From assembly GCF_900608595.1 (NCBI RefSeq), contig NZ_UWYY01000025.1, positions 1 to 64,000 on the forward strand: a stretch of DNA of 64,000 nucleotides, written 5' to 3'. The stretch is from Promicromonospora panici (GTDB lineage Bacteria > Actinomycetota > Actinomycetes > Actinomycetales > Cellulomonadaceae). Shown here piece by piece: positions 7,630 to 15,867 of the stretch. Positions within the stretch are counted from its first letter, which is position 1; the number at the start of each line of letters is the position of its first letter. A program made the position numbers and the translations under genes. Under the pieces are notes generated by a model. That model saw nothing but the letters and a program-made list of their open reading frames with translations, had not been told where the DNA came from and did not search any database.

Positions 7630-7986
7630 TCACCGCTCCAGCGTGCCAGACCGCTCCCGGCCGATCAGGCGAACGAGGAAGAGGGACTGGATCACGCACG
7701 CCGCGATCAGGGGCAGGTGGTCGAGGCCGTCGACCAGCTCGCCCCGCACGGCGTAGTGCGACAGGGAAGCCGTCCATACGCCGACGGCCAGGCCGAAGGC
7801 GAACAGGAGCACCGTGGCCGCCCAGCGGGAGGGGAGGGAGGCCGCGATCAGGAGCAGCACGCTCAGCAGCAGGTCGGGCACCAGGAACGCGTTGTCGGGC
7901 CGTATCGCACCCGAGACCACGAGGAAGACGATCATGACGGTGGCGAGGAGAACGGCAACAACACGGGCCGTGCGCACGGTGCTCAT
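7630..7986 (-). CDS. Small four-helix membrane protein
   Basis: A 118-residue protein with four hydrophobic helices (about residues 8-28, 35-52, 57-76, 88-106). It starts with ATG at 7986, overlapping the last codons of the MMPL exporter gene (stop at 7983), so the two are co-transcribed and translationally coupled. No family was recognised; such short proteins often accompany RND-type exporters in actinobacteria, but partner function here is only inferred. Confidence 0.7.
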   Translation of the reverse strand: MSTVRTARVVAVLLATVMIVFLVVSGAIRPDNAFLVPDLLLSVLLLIAASLPSRWAATVLLFAFGLAVGVWTASLSHYAVRGELVDGLDHLPLIAACVIQSLFLVRLIGRERSGTLER

Positions 7987-10315
7987 CGGGAGGTCCTCTC
8001 GAAGTCGTGCGGCGCGGGTGCGGGCTCGGCCGGTGGCGAGGGAGGGGGGCTCGCCGTCGCCGCAACCGTCGGTGGCGTCACGGGGAGCTCCCGGAGACCG
8101 AGCCGGTCATGCAGGGCGCGTAGCGCACGTGGTGACCACCAGCTCGCGCGGCCAGTGAGGCGCAGGGCGGCGGGCACGAGCACGCCGCGGATCAGCGTCG
8201 CGTCGACCGCCACGGCGAGCGCCATGCCGATGCCGAGCTGCTGCATGAACGACACCTCGCTGGACGCGTAGACCGCGAACGACGCGGCGAGGATCAGGGC
8301 GGCGGCGGTGACCAGCGGAGCGGAGCGTGCGATCCCGGCAGGCACGGATCCGACCACGTCGCCGGTGCGCGCGTACTCCTCCTGGACGCGGGCCAGCAGG
8401 AACACCTCGTAGTCCATGCTCAGCCCGTACGCGATGCAGAACATCAGCAGCAGGATGCTGGGCTCCACGAGGCCGGTCGCGGTGAATCCGAGCACGTCGG
8501 CCAGGGCGCCGTCCTGGAAGCCCCACACGACCACACCGAACATGACCGAGAGCGAGAGCAGGTTCAGCACGATCGCGGTCAGCGGCGCGACGACGCTGCC
8601 GGTCATGACGAACAGCACGACGAACGTCACGGCGAGGATGAGTCCCGCGACCAGGGGGAGGCGGTCGACTATGCCGTCGCGGTAGTCGGCGAGCTCCGCC
8701 GGGTACCCGCCGACCACCACGTCGAAGGGGGCCTCCGCCTCGCGCACCGCCTGCACCAGGCCCACGGGGTCGTCCGCGAGGCGCTCGCTCGTGGGCAGGA
8801 CCGACAGCCGGGTGGCGCCGCCGGACTCGAACCGGTCGGCGCCGAACGGTCCAGTGGGTCCTACGCGCTCGCCGCCCGCGAAGGCGCCGGCGGCCGAGTC
8901 GACGCGGGCCACGCCCGGGATCCGCGACAGGGACGCCGCGTAGTCGCGGAGCAGGCTGTCGGCGCCGGCACCCGACTCGGCGCCACCCGGCTCGGCGTCG
9001 GTCCCTGAACCGGACCCGGCAGCGGCGGTATCCGGTGCGACGACATAGAGCGCGTCGGCGTCCTCGGCCGCGAAGTCGGCGCGGATCGTGTCGTACATCG
9101 CGCGCACCGGCTGGTCGCGGTCGTTGAGGACGCGGTCGTCGGGCGAGCCGAACGTGAGCCCGAGGGCGGGGGCGCCGAGCAGGACCAGCACCAGGAGCCC
9201 GGAGCCGCCCGTCACCACGGGACGCCGCATCACGGTGGAGGACACCCGGAACCAGAAGCCGTCCGCTGCCGGCCCTGCCGTTGCCGAACCTGCCGCCGCC
9301 GGGCGCAGCATCCGGGGGCCGGCCAGGTGCAGGATCGCGGGGAGCGCCACGGTCGCCCCGAGCACTGCGCAGAGCACGACTGCTATGCCCGCGTAGGCGA
9401 ACGACGACAGGAACGGGAACGGGAAGACGAACAGGACGGCTAGCGCGGCGGCGACGGTCAGGCCGCTGAACAGCACGGTGCGTCCGGCGCCGGCCACGGT
9501 CCGGCGGACGGCTTCGGTGTTGTCGTGGCCCGCGGCGGTCTCCTCGCGGTAGCGGTAGATCATGAAGAGGCTGTAGTCGACGCCCAGGCCGATGCCCATC
9601 ACGAGCGAGACGTTGGCCGCGAAGGTCGAGACGTCGGTGAAGGTCACGACGAGCCGGATCAGGGCGAGGCTGCCGGCCGCGGCGAACAGGCCGACCCCGA
9701 GGGTGGCCAGCGCGGGTACGAACCGCCGGTAGACGAACCACAGGAGCAGGAGCACCAGGGGGACGACTATCAGCTCGGCGCGCAGGAAGTCGGTGCGGGC
9801 CTGGCCCGCGACGATCCGGAAGATTTCGTCGCCACCCCCGAGCGTCACCTCGACATCCTCGCTGTCGAAGCGCTCGAGCACGTCGGCTGTCAGGGACGGC
9901 AGGACCTCGCCGCGGACGTGGTCGGCGTCGCCGGGCACCCAGGCGAGGACCAGGGCCTGCCGCCGTCCTCGCCGGCGAGCGTGTCGGGAGCGGCGGGGCT
10001 CCAGTAGGACCAGGCGTCGCCGACGCCGGGGAAGGCGGCCACCGCGTCGGTGAGGTCCTCGCCCAGGGCGGCCACGTCGGCGTCGTCCACCGTGCCGGAG
10101 GACGGCGAGACCAGGAGCGCGACGTTGGGGCTGCCGGTGCCGAACCGCTCGGCCAGGGCGGCGCGCGCGGCTGCGGACTCGGAGCCGGGTGCCTCGTAGC
10201 GGTTGAGAGACAGCGATCCGACGGTGGTCGCGGCCACCGTGAACGACGCCAGCAGTACGAGGACGGAGGTGACGAGCACGCGCCAGGGACGGCGGGTGAC
10301 GAGGCGACCGAGCAC
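7983..10315 (-). pseudogene. MMPL-family RND exporter, interrupted by one frameshift
   Basis: A large MMPL/RND membrane transporter: first helix and the start of loop 1 (MLGRLVTRRPWRVLVTSVLV..., 10315 to about 9960), then loop 1, twelve-helix body and a second MMPL module (SMDYEVFLLARVQEEY, AVAVDATLIRGVLVPA). The frame breaks at 9951-9966: the N-terminal frame reads LAGEDGGRPWSS while the body resumes as ALVLAWVPGDADH one base out of phase. A single missing base would restore about 777 codons. Nothing else is damaged, so the lesion is recent, or is a sequencing error. GTG 10315 has GGGAG five bases upstream. The divergent TetR gene and twin operators suggest a drug- or lipid-efflux unit. Confidence 0.85.
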
Positions 10316-10340
10316 GTGCGCTCCCGGGGCTAGGATGAAT

Positions 10341-10356
10341 GCGAGCAATGACTCGC
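10341..10356. promoter_or_regulatory. TetR operator 1
   Basis: GCGAG-CAATGA-CTCGC is a perfect 5-bp-arm palindrome, preceded by AAT, in the gap between the exporter and the TetR gene. Confidence 0.65.
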
Positions 10357-10365
10357 GTAAAGAAT

Positions 10366-10381
10366 GCGAGCGATCACTCGT
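10366..10381. promoter_or_regulatory. TetR operator 2
   Basis: GCGAG-CGATCA-CTCGT repeats operator 1 exactly 25 bases downstream with the same AAT flank (AATGCGAGCRATSACTCG). The pair overlaps the likely promoters of both divergent genes, a typical autorepressor arrangement. Confidence 0.65.
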
Positions 10382-10406
10382 GTTTGTCAACACCTGAGGT
10401 GGGCCG

Positions 10407-11051
10407 ATGGAAGACCAGCTGGAGACCGATGGCGCGGAGACGCGCGCGGTGCCGCGCAAGCGGCAGGCGCGAGGTGAGCGGCGGATCAGCGACATTCTCG
10501 CGGCGGCGGCGCGGGTCCTGGCCGTCCAGGGCTACGAGAAGACGACCACCAACGCGATAGCGGCCGAGGCGGGGATCTCGCCGGGCTCCCTCTACCAGTA
10601 CTTCCGCAACAAGGACGAGATCGCCGCAGAGCTGGCCGCGACCTACGCGGAAGGCCTGCGTGCGGCCCACGAGGCCGCGTTCGACCTCACCGACGTCGCG
10701 CTCCTGACGCCGGGCGAGACGATCGACCGCGTGGTCGACCCGATCCTCGCCTTCAACCTGGCAAACCCGGGCTTCAAGGCGCTGCACGCGCGGCCCGACA
10801 TGCCGCCCGGCCTGGTGGCGGCCGCCCGGCCCATCCACGAGGCGCTGCTGGGGCGGGTGACCGGGCTGCTGGAGGCGCGGTTCCCGGGCCGGTCGTCCGT
10901 GGAGCTGCACCTGGCGGCGCGGCTGATGATCCAGGTGTTCCAGGCGGCGATGCCGTCGATCACCGCCGCCGAGCCGGAGGACCGGCCGGCGATCATCACC
11001 GAGGTCAAGCGGATGCTGAGCGCCTACGTGCGGGAGCTGGCGGACCGCTGA
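10407..11051 (+). CDS. TetR/AcrR family repressor
   Basis: A 214-residue one-component regulator. The N-terminal helix-turn-helix domain is clear (RRISDILAAAARVLAVQGYEKTTTNAIAAEAGISPGSLYQYFRNKDEIAAEL, about residues 25-75). The C-terminal ligand domain is rich in helices (DRPAIITEVKRMLSAYV at the end). GAGGTG lies 6 bases before the ATG. It is divergent from the MMPL exporter with two palindromes between them, so it almost certainly represses the exporter and itself. The ligand is unknown. Its 3' end overlaps the convergent MocR gene by 28 bases. Confidence 0.93.
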   Translation: MEDQLETDGAETRAVPRKRQARGERRISDILAAAARVLAVQGYEKTTTNAIAAEAGISPGSLYQYFRNKDEIAAELAATYAEGLRAAHEAAFDLTDVALLTPGETIDRVVDPILAFNLANPGFKALHARPDMPPGLVAAARPIHEALLGRVTGLLEARFPGRSSVELHLAARLMIQVFQAAMPSITAAEPEDRPAIITEVKRMLSAYVRELADR

Positions 11052-12523
11052 CGCCTGGTCACCCGCCCCCACGCCCGGACCAGGCGCGGCACGGCGTCGG
11101 CCAGCTCGGCGGGCGACCGCGTGAAGGTGAGCCGCACGCGCGAGGCGGCGCCGGCGTTGTCCGGCGTGAACAAAGGGCCCGCGGCGACCAGGGCGCCCTC
11201 CGCCGCGGCCGCGGCGGCGAAGGCCTGCGCGACCGGCCGCCCCAGGTCGACCCAGCAGAACAGGCCGCCCCGCGGCTCCGGGACGTCCCAGGGAAACGAC
11301 TCCCGCAGCTTGCCGACCAGCAGGTCGCGGCGCTCGCGCAGCATGTGCCGTCGGCCCGCCATGACCTCGGCGCGGCGCCCGAGCAGCTCCGTCACGGCGA
11401 GCTGCTCCAGCACGGCCGTCGCGATGTCCGCCGACTGCCGTGCCCGCGCGAGCTGGGCGATCACCTGCGGATGCGCGCGGACCCAGCCGACGCGGAGCCC
11501 GCCCCAGAACGCCTTCGAGGCGGACCCCACCGACACCACGTGCGGCGACATCCCGTCCCCTGCGAACGCGGGCGGCGTCGCGTCGTCCGACAGCCCGAGC
11601 TCGACGAGCGTCTCGTCGCCCGCGACCGTGACGCCGTGTCGTTCGGCGATCTCGCGCACCGCCGCGCGCTCGTCGGCGGACAGCACGAAACCCGTCGGGT
11701 TCTGGTAGTCCGGCACCAGGTAGACGAGCCGCGGCCGGGAGCGGCGCACGGCGGAGGCGAGCTGGTCGACGTCGAGCGGTCCCGTCGGCACCCCGACCAC
11801 GCGGCCCCCGGCGTCGCGCATGGCCTCCATGGCGTGGAAGTAGGTGGGCGACTCCACGACCGCCCGGTCGCCCGGACGCAGGTGGGTGTGCGCGAGCAGT
11901 GCGATCGCCTGCTGCGCGCCGGTCGTGACCAGGATCTCGTCGGCGGTGGTCGGCACGCCGCGCTCGCGGTACCGCGCCGCGACGGCCTCGCGCAGCGTCG
12001 CGAGGCCGTAGGGCTCGTACCCGCCCGAGTCGAGGTAGGCGGGCAGGCCCTCCAGCGCCCGCGCGAAGGCCTCGTGCAGCTCGGGCGGCGCAGGCGGCGT
12101 CGCCTGCCACAGGTCCAGGTGCCCGACGTCGGGCATCGTGCCTGGTCGCCCGCCCTTGCGCAGGGCGACGTCGGCAGGGGGAGCGTCCCCGCCGGCCGAC
12201 CGGCCAGGTCCCGGCCCTGGCCCGACGGCCCGCTGGGGCAGGGTCGTGACCGTGCCCGAGCCGACGCGGCTGATCGCGAAGCCGAGCTCCCGCAGCCGCG
12301 CGTACGCGCCGGACGTGGTGGTGCGCGAGACGCTGAGCGCGGCCGCCAGCTCCCGCTCGCTGGGCAGACGGGTGTGCGGCGCCAGCGTCCCGGACAGGAC
12401 GGCGGCCCGGAACGCGTCGGCCAGAGCCACGTAGGCCGGTCCGCCCGCATGCCACGCGCCGAGCAGCCGGGCGGTTGACACAGGGGAGAGCTGGCGCAGT
12501 ACGGTCGGAGACGCAACGGACAT
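11024..12523 (-). CDS. MocR-type GntR regulator with aminotransferase-like domain
   Basis: This 499-residue protein joins an N-terminal GntR winged helix (about residues 22-95; LPSERELAAALSVSRTTTSGAYARLRELGF) to a fold-type I aminotransferase domain. The PLP-binding lysine is present in SVGSASKAFWGGLRVGW, and YQNPTG and GAQQAIALLAHTHL match the PLP-site motifs. MocR proteins sense PLP or amino compounds and usually control an adjacent divergent gene. Here the neighbour is a YczE-like membrane protein, a pairing known from Bacillus yczR/yczE. I chose ATG 12523; GAGAGT lies 6 bases upstream. Confidence 0.93.
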   Translation of the reverse strand: MSVASPTVLRQLSPVSTARLLGAWHAGGPAYVALADAFRAAVLSGTLAPHTRLPSERELAAALSVSRTTTSGAYARLRELGFAISRVGSGTVTTLPQRAVGPGPGPGRSAGGDAPPADVALRKGGRPGTMPDVGHLDLWQATPPAPPELHEAFARALEGLPAYLDSGGYEPYGLATLREAVAARYRERGVPTTADEILVTTGAQQAIALLAHTHLRPGDRAVVESPTYFHAMEAMRDAGGRVVGVPTGPLDVDQLASAVRRSRPRLVYLVPDYQNPTGFVLSADERAAVREIAERHGVTVAGDETLVELGLSDDATPPAFAGDGMSPHVVSVGSASKAFWGGLRVGWVRAHPQVIAQLARARQSADIATAVLEQLAVTELLGRRAEVMAGRRHMLRERRDLLVGKLRESFPWDVPEPRGGLFCWVDLGRPVAQAFAAAAAAEGALVAAGPLFTPDNAGAASRVRLTFTRSPAELADAVPRLVRAWGRVTRRQRSASSRT

Positions 12524-12540
12524 GGGGCCACTCTCGCGCG

Positions 12541-12569
12541 ATTGGCCATGGAAAACAAGGCCATTGGCC
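12541..12569. promoter_or_regulatory. Direct repeats ATTGGCC in the MocR/YczE intergenic region
   Basis: ATTGGCC occurs at 12541-12547 and 12563-12569, 22 bases apart (two helical turns), each overlapping GGCCAT. MocR regulators bind spaced direct repeats near their own promoters, so these are probable binding sites. Confidence 0.5.
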
Positions 12570-12583
12570 CGCACCATGGGTGC

Positions 12584-13285
12584 ATGACCGCGACCACCAG
12601 CCGCCCGGCCGAGCACGCCTCGCACCCCGCCGACGCCCCCCACCCGCAAGGCTCCGCGCCCGCCTCCGCACCCGTCCTGATGCACCCGGCGCGCCGGACC
12701 GTCCAGCTCCTGCTGGGGCTCGTCGGCTACGGCGTCTCCATGGCGATGATGCTGCAGTCCGGCCAGGGCGTCATGCCGTGGGCGGTGCTGGACCAGGGCA
12801 TCGTCGACCGCACGGGGCTGGCCTACGGGTGGGTGGTGCTCGGGATCGGGCTGGTGGTGATGCTGGCCTGGATCCCGCTGCGCCAGAAGCCGGGTATCGG
12901 CACGGTCGCCAACATCATCGTGATCAGCCTCGTCGTGGACCCGGCCCTGTGGGCCCTGGGGCGGCTCGCCCCCGACCCGGCGCTCCCGGCCGCGGTGGCG
13001 CTCGCCCTGGGCGGGATCGTCCTCAACGGGGTGAGCACCGCCGCCTACGTCGGAGCCCGGCTCGGGCCGGGGCCGCGCGACGGGCTCATGACCGGCATGG
13101 TGCAGCTGACCGGCTGGCCCGTCTGGCGGGTCAAGACCGTCATCGAGGTCACGGTGGTCGTGCTCGGCATCGTGCTGGGCGGGACGTTCGGGTGGGCCAC
13201 CGTCGTGTTCGCGTTCGGCGTCGGCCCCGTGGTCCAGGTGGCGGCGCGGTGGCTCGCGCCGTCCGGCCTGGCGGGCCGGCACTGA
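12584..13285 (+). CDS. YczE/YitT-like integral membrane protein
   Basis: A 233-residue membrane protein with five or six hydrophobic helices after a Pro/Ala-rich cytosolic N-terminus of about 35 residues. Conserved family traits are RRTVQLLLGLVGYGVSMAMM, GQGVMPWAVLDQGI, the Gly-rich GTVANIIVISLVVD and GARLGPGPRDGLM. The substrate is unknown for the whole family. ATG 12584 is preferred to ATG 12542, because the earlier start would lie inside the putative operator. It is divergent from the MocR gene, its likely regulator. Confidence 0.85.
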   Translation: MTATTSRPAEHASHPADAPHPQGSAPASAPVLMHPARRTVQLLLGLVGYGVSMAMMLQSGQGVMPWAVLDQGIVDRTGLAYGWVVLGIGLVVMLAWIPLRQKPGIGTVANIIVISLVVDPALWALGRLAPDPALPAAVALALGGIVLNGVSTAAYVGARLGPGPRDGLMTGMVQLTGWPVWRVKTVIEVTVVVLGIVLGGTFGWATVVFAFGVGPVVQVAARWLAPSGLAGRH

Positions 13286-13340
13286 TCCCCTCGCCGTCGG
13301 CCGATAAACCTGCGAGCCTCGCTGTACGTGGTGGGGGGGT

Positions 13341-13940
13341 ATGAGCATCGATACCGAAGAAGAGGCCGAGCGTGCCACCGTGCGCGTGGCTCGATCGCGT
13401 GACGACGACTTCGTCGCGTTCGTCGAGTCGGCCGGACCCTACCTCTACCGCACCGCGTACCTCCTGGCCGGCGACGCCACCGGGCGGAGGACCTGGTGCA
13501 GACCGCGTTCGAGCGCACCTACCGCGTCTGGGACACCGTGCGGGACGGCGAGCCTCGGGTACGCCCGGCGCGTCCTGGTGAACCTGCGTATCGACACGTG
13601 GCGGGGCGTGGCCGGACGCCGTCACGGTGCGTGGAACGATCGTGCCGCCGTCCACGTGCTGGATCGCAGGACGGGGCGGGAGCGTACCCCCGAGCCGGGG
13701 GCCGCCGGGGATGTCGTGACGTCGATCGACGTGTCAGGCGGCGACGTGGTGTGGAGCACGGCGGGCGACGACGGGAACACCGCGTACCTGGTCGCCGACG
13801 CGCTCGGCGACGGACGACCCCAGATCCTGGATCAGGGCGACGGAGTGGCCTCGGTCGCGATCGCCGGGGACCTCGTCGCATGGCGGGTGGAGGCGGGCGA
13901 CGGCACGGCGTCGCTGCACCGCGCCCGGTTCGAGCGATGA
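13341..13940 (+). pseudogene. SigE-type sigma factor remnant fused to the tail of a beta-propeller-like gene
   Basis: An apparently open frame of 199 codons is a mosaic. Residues 22-47 (DDDFVAFVESAGPYLYRTAYLLAGDATG) are sigma-70 region 2 of the SigE (ECF-like) family. The next ~24 codons make sense only one frame over (AEDLVQTAFERTYRVWDTVRDGE, bases about 13483-13553). The original frame then resumes as GYARRVLVNLRIDTWRGVAGR. Region 4 is missing. After about residue 92 the protein becomes a different type, with repeated DVSGGDVVWSTAGDDGN and VAIAGDLVAWRVEAGDG motifs like WD40/TolB propeller blades. Two compensating one-base lesions and a deletion joining neighbouring genes explain this best. 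Confidence 0.75.
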
Positions 13941-14029
13941 GCGGGCGACGCTGTGACCTGGATCAACTGCTCCGCGCGCTTGGTCGTCCCGGTGCGCAGA
14001 AGGGGTCGATTCGATTCGACGGTTTGTCA

Positions 14030-14035
14030 TAGGGT
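14030..14035 (+). promoter_or_regulatory. -10 element of the aldo/keto reductase gene (leaderless)
   Basis: TAGGGT lies exactly 6 bases before the ATG at 14042; no Shine-Dalgarno sequence is present. Confidence 0.55.
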
Positions 14036-14041
14036 GCGGCT

Positions 14042-15055
14042 ATGGTCAACTATCGGTACCTCGGTAACAGTGGTCTCAAGATCTCGGAGATCACGTACGG
14101 AAACTGGCTCACCCACGCTTCGCAGGTGGAGAACGACGTCGCCACGGCGTGCGTGCGCGCCGCCCTCGACGCCGGCATCAGCACCTTCGACACCGCGGAC
14201 GCGTACGCCAACACTGCCGCGGAGCAGGTGCTCGGCGACGCGCTGAAGGGTGAGCGCCGCGAGTCCCTGGAGATCTTCACGAAGGTCTACTGGCCCACCG
14301 GGCCGAAGGGTCCCAACGACGTGGGGCTGTCCCGTAAGCACATCATGGAGTCGATCAACGGCTCCCTGACGCGCCTCGGCACCGACTACGTCGACCTGTA
14401 CCAGGCTCACCGCTTCGACGTGGAGACCCCGCTCGAGGAGACGATGCAGGCGTTCGCCGACGTCGTCCGCCAGGGCAAGGCGCTCTACATCGGCGTCTCC
14501 GAGTGGACCGCTGACCAGATCCGCCAGGGCGCCGCGCTCGCCAAGGAGCTCGGCTTCCAGCTCATCTCCTCGCAGCCGCAGTACTCGATGCTGTGGCGGG
14601 TCATCGAGGACGACGTGGTGCCGGCGTCGAAGGAGGCCGGTATCGCGCAGATCGTGTGGTCGCCGATGGCGCAGGGTGTGCTGTCGGGCAAGTACCTGCC
14701 TGGCCAGCCGGCGCCCGCCGGCTCGCGTGCCACGGACGAGAAGGGCGGGGCGCAGACGATCAGCCGTTTCATGAATGACGAGACCCTGGCCGCCGTGCAG
14801 AACCTCAAGCCCGTCGCCGCTGAGCTGGACCTGTCCATGGCGCAGCTCGCCGTCGCGTGGGTCCTGCAGAACGACAACGTGGCCGCGGCGCTCGTCGGTG
14901 CCTCGCGTCCCGAGCAGGTCGGGGAGAACGTCAAGGCATCGGGTGTGACGATCCCGCCGGAGCTGATGAAGCAGATCGACGCCGCCCTGGACGGCGTCGT
15001 CGAGCGGAACCCGGGCAAGACCCTGGAGGGCATGCCCAAGAAGCGCCCGGCCTGA
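14042..15055 (+). CDS. Aldo/keto reductase
   Basis: A 337-residue NADPH-dependent TIM-barrel reductase close to the AKR6 branch (potassium-channel beta-subunit-like). The catalytic tetrad is D50, Y55, K81 and H123 (STFDTADAYA, IFTKVYW, YQAHRFD). The C-terminal NADP-binding part has QLAVAWVLQNDNVAAALVGASRPEQVGEN. The physiological substrate is not predictable; relatives reduce small aldehydes, including methylglyoxal and glyceraldehyde 3-phosphate. It appears to be transcribed alone from a leaderless promoter and ends at a modular palindrome. Confidence 0.93.
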   Translation: MVNYRYLGNSGLKISEITYGNWLTHASQVENDVATACVRAALDAGISTFDTADAYANTAAEQVLGDALKGERRESLEIFTKVYWPTGPKGPNDVGLSRKHIMESINGSLTRLGTDYVDLYQAHRFDVETPLEETMQAFADVVRQGKALYIGVSEWTADQIRQGAALAKELGFQLISSQPQYSMLWRVIEDDVVPASKEAGIAQIVWSPMAQGVLSGKYLPGQPAPAGSRATDEKGGAQTISRFMNDETLAAVQNLKPVAAELDLSMAQLAVAWVLQNDNVAAALVGASRPEQVGENVKASGVTIPPELMKQIDAALDGVVERNPGKTLEGMPKKRPA

Positions 15056-15060
15056 TCCAC

Positions 15061-15184
15061 GCCGAGGTAGGACTGTGGCGAGGTAGACCCGTGGCGAGGT
15101 AGAACTGCAGCGAAGTAGAACCCTGGCTCACGCTGGGGTTCTACTTCGCTGCAGTTCTACCTCGCAACAGTCCTACCTCGGCGA
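15061..15184. repeat. Inverted array of 16-bp modules (copy A)
   Basis: The left arm has four head-to-tail modules of 16 bp (CGAGGTAGGACTGTGG, CGAGGTAGACCCGTGG, CGAGGTAGAACTGCAG, CGAAGTAGAACCCTGG). The right arm carries three in the opposite orientation, so the RNA would fold into a hairpin with up to about 48 paired bases. It fills the gap between two convergent genes and could act as a bidirectional terminator. Confidence 0.88.
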
Positions 15185-15190
15185 AAGGGG

Positions 15191-15811
15191 TTACTCCGGG
15201 TAGTTGCCGCGCTTCTTGCTCATCGGCTTCGGCAGCCTCGACCGGCGCAGCTGGTAGGCGCGCGTGATCGTGTACATGAGCAGGCCGCGGGGGACCTCGC
15301 CGAACTTCGCGTTCAGGCGCTTCTTCAGCGAACGCCACATCAGCCAGGCGTCGATGATCGTCAGGAACAGGAACCCGTACAGGCCGAGCATCACGACGAT
15401 GCTGAGCTCCGGGAACTGCTGCGTGAAGAACGTCGCGAACAGGAAGATGAACGCGACCGGCAGGAAGAACTCGCCGAGGTTCCAGCGCGCGTCCACGAAG
15501 TCGCGCACGTACCGGCGGACCGGGCCCTTGTCCTTGGCCGGCATGTACTTCTCGTCGCCGGTCTGCATCGCCTGGTAGGCGCGCTCACGGTCGATGCGCG
15601 ACTTCTCGCGCTGCGCCTTCCGTGCCGCCTTGCGGTCGTCCGGGACGAGCGGACGCTTGTTCGCGGCCTGCGCGACGTTGCGCTTGGGCGTCGGGCGCCC
15701 CTTCTTGGGGGCGCCAACCGGCGTCGTCTCGGACGGGGACGTCACGTCGTCGGGAGAGTCGCCCACGGGGGTCACGCCCTCTGGTGTCGAAGTCTTGCTG
15801 CGGGAGAACAC
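15191..15811 (-). CDS. DUF3043 membrane protein
   Basis: This 206-residue protein matches actinobacterial DUF3043. A charged cytosolic N-terminus of about 100 residues contains GRPTPKRNVAQAANKRPLVP, a DRKAARKAQREKSRIDRERAY helix and GPVRRYVRDFVDARWNLGEFFLP. Two membrane helices (about 118-138 and 143-162) follow, then a basic tail (KPMSKKRGNYPE). The function is unknown. The GTG start is preceded by TAGGGT at 6 bases, a leaderless pattern; it shares a 56-base divergent gap with the M20 peptidase. Confidence 0.9.
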   Translation of the reverse strand: MFSRSKTSTPEGVTPVGDSPDDVTSPSETTPVGAPKKGRPTPKRNVAQAANKRPLVPDDRKAARKAQREKSRIDRERAYQAMQTGDEKYMPAKDKGPVRRYVRDFVDARWNLGEFFLPVAFIFLFATFFTQQFPELSIVVMLGLYGFLFLTIIDAWLMWRSLKKRLNAKFGEVPRGLLMYTITRAYQLRRSRLPKPMSKKRGNYPE

Positions 15812-15817
15812 CTCCCT

Positions 15818-15823
15818 ACCCTA
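15818..15823 (-). promoter_or_regulatory. -10 element of the DUF3043 gene (leaderless)
   Basis: TAGGGT on the minus strand, 6 bases before the GTG at 15811. Confidence 0.55.
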
Positions 15824-15855
15824 ATCGCTCGCGCGGGTGCCCTGCTGCGAGCCGT

Positions 15856-15861
15856 TAACGT
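15856..15861 (+). promoter_or_regulatory. -10 element of the M20 peptidase gene (leaderless)
   Basis: TAACGT lies 6 bases before the GTG at 15868. Confidence 0.55.
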
Positions 15862-15867
15862 GGTGCG

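Noticed and set aside
11345..12478. 377-codon frame opposite the MocR gene
   Set aside because: Shadow frame without domains; MocR keeps its PLP lysine and helix-turn-helix.
13341..13940. Genuine novel 199-residue protein
   Set aside because: The middle part makes sense as sigma region 2 only in another frame, and the two ends belong to unrelated families.
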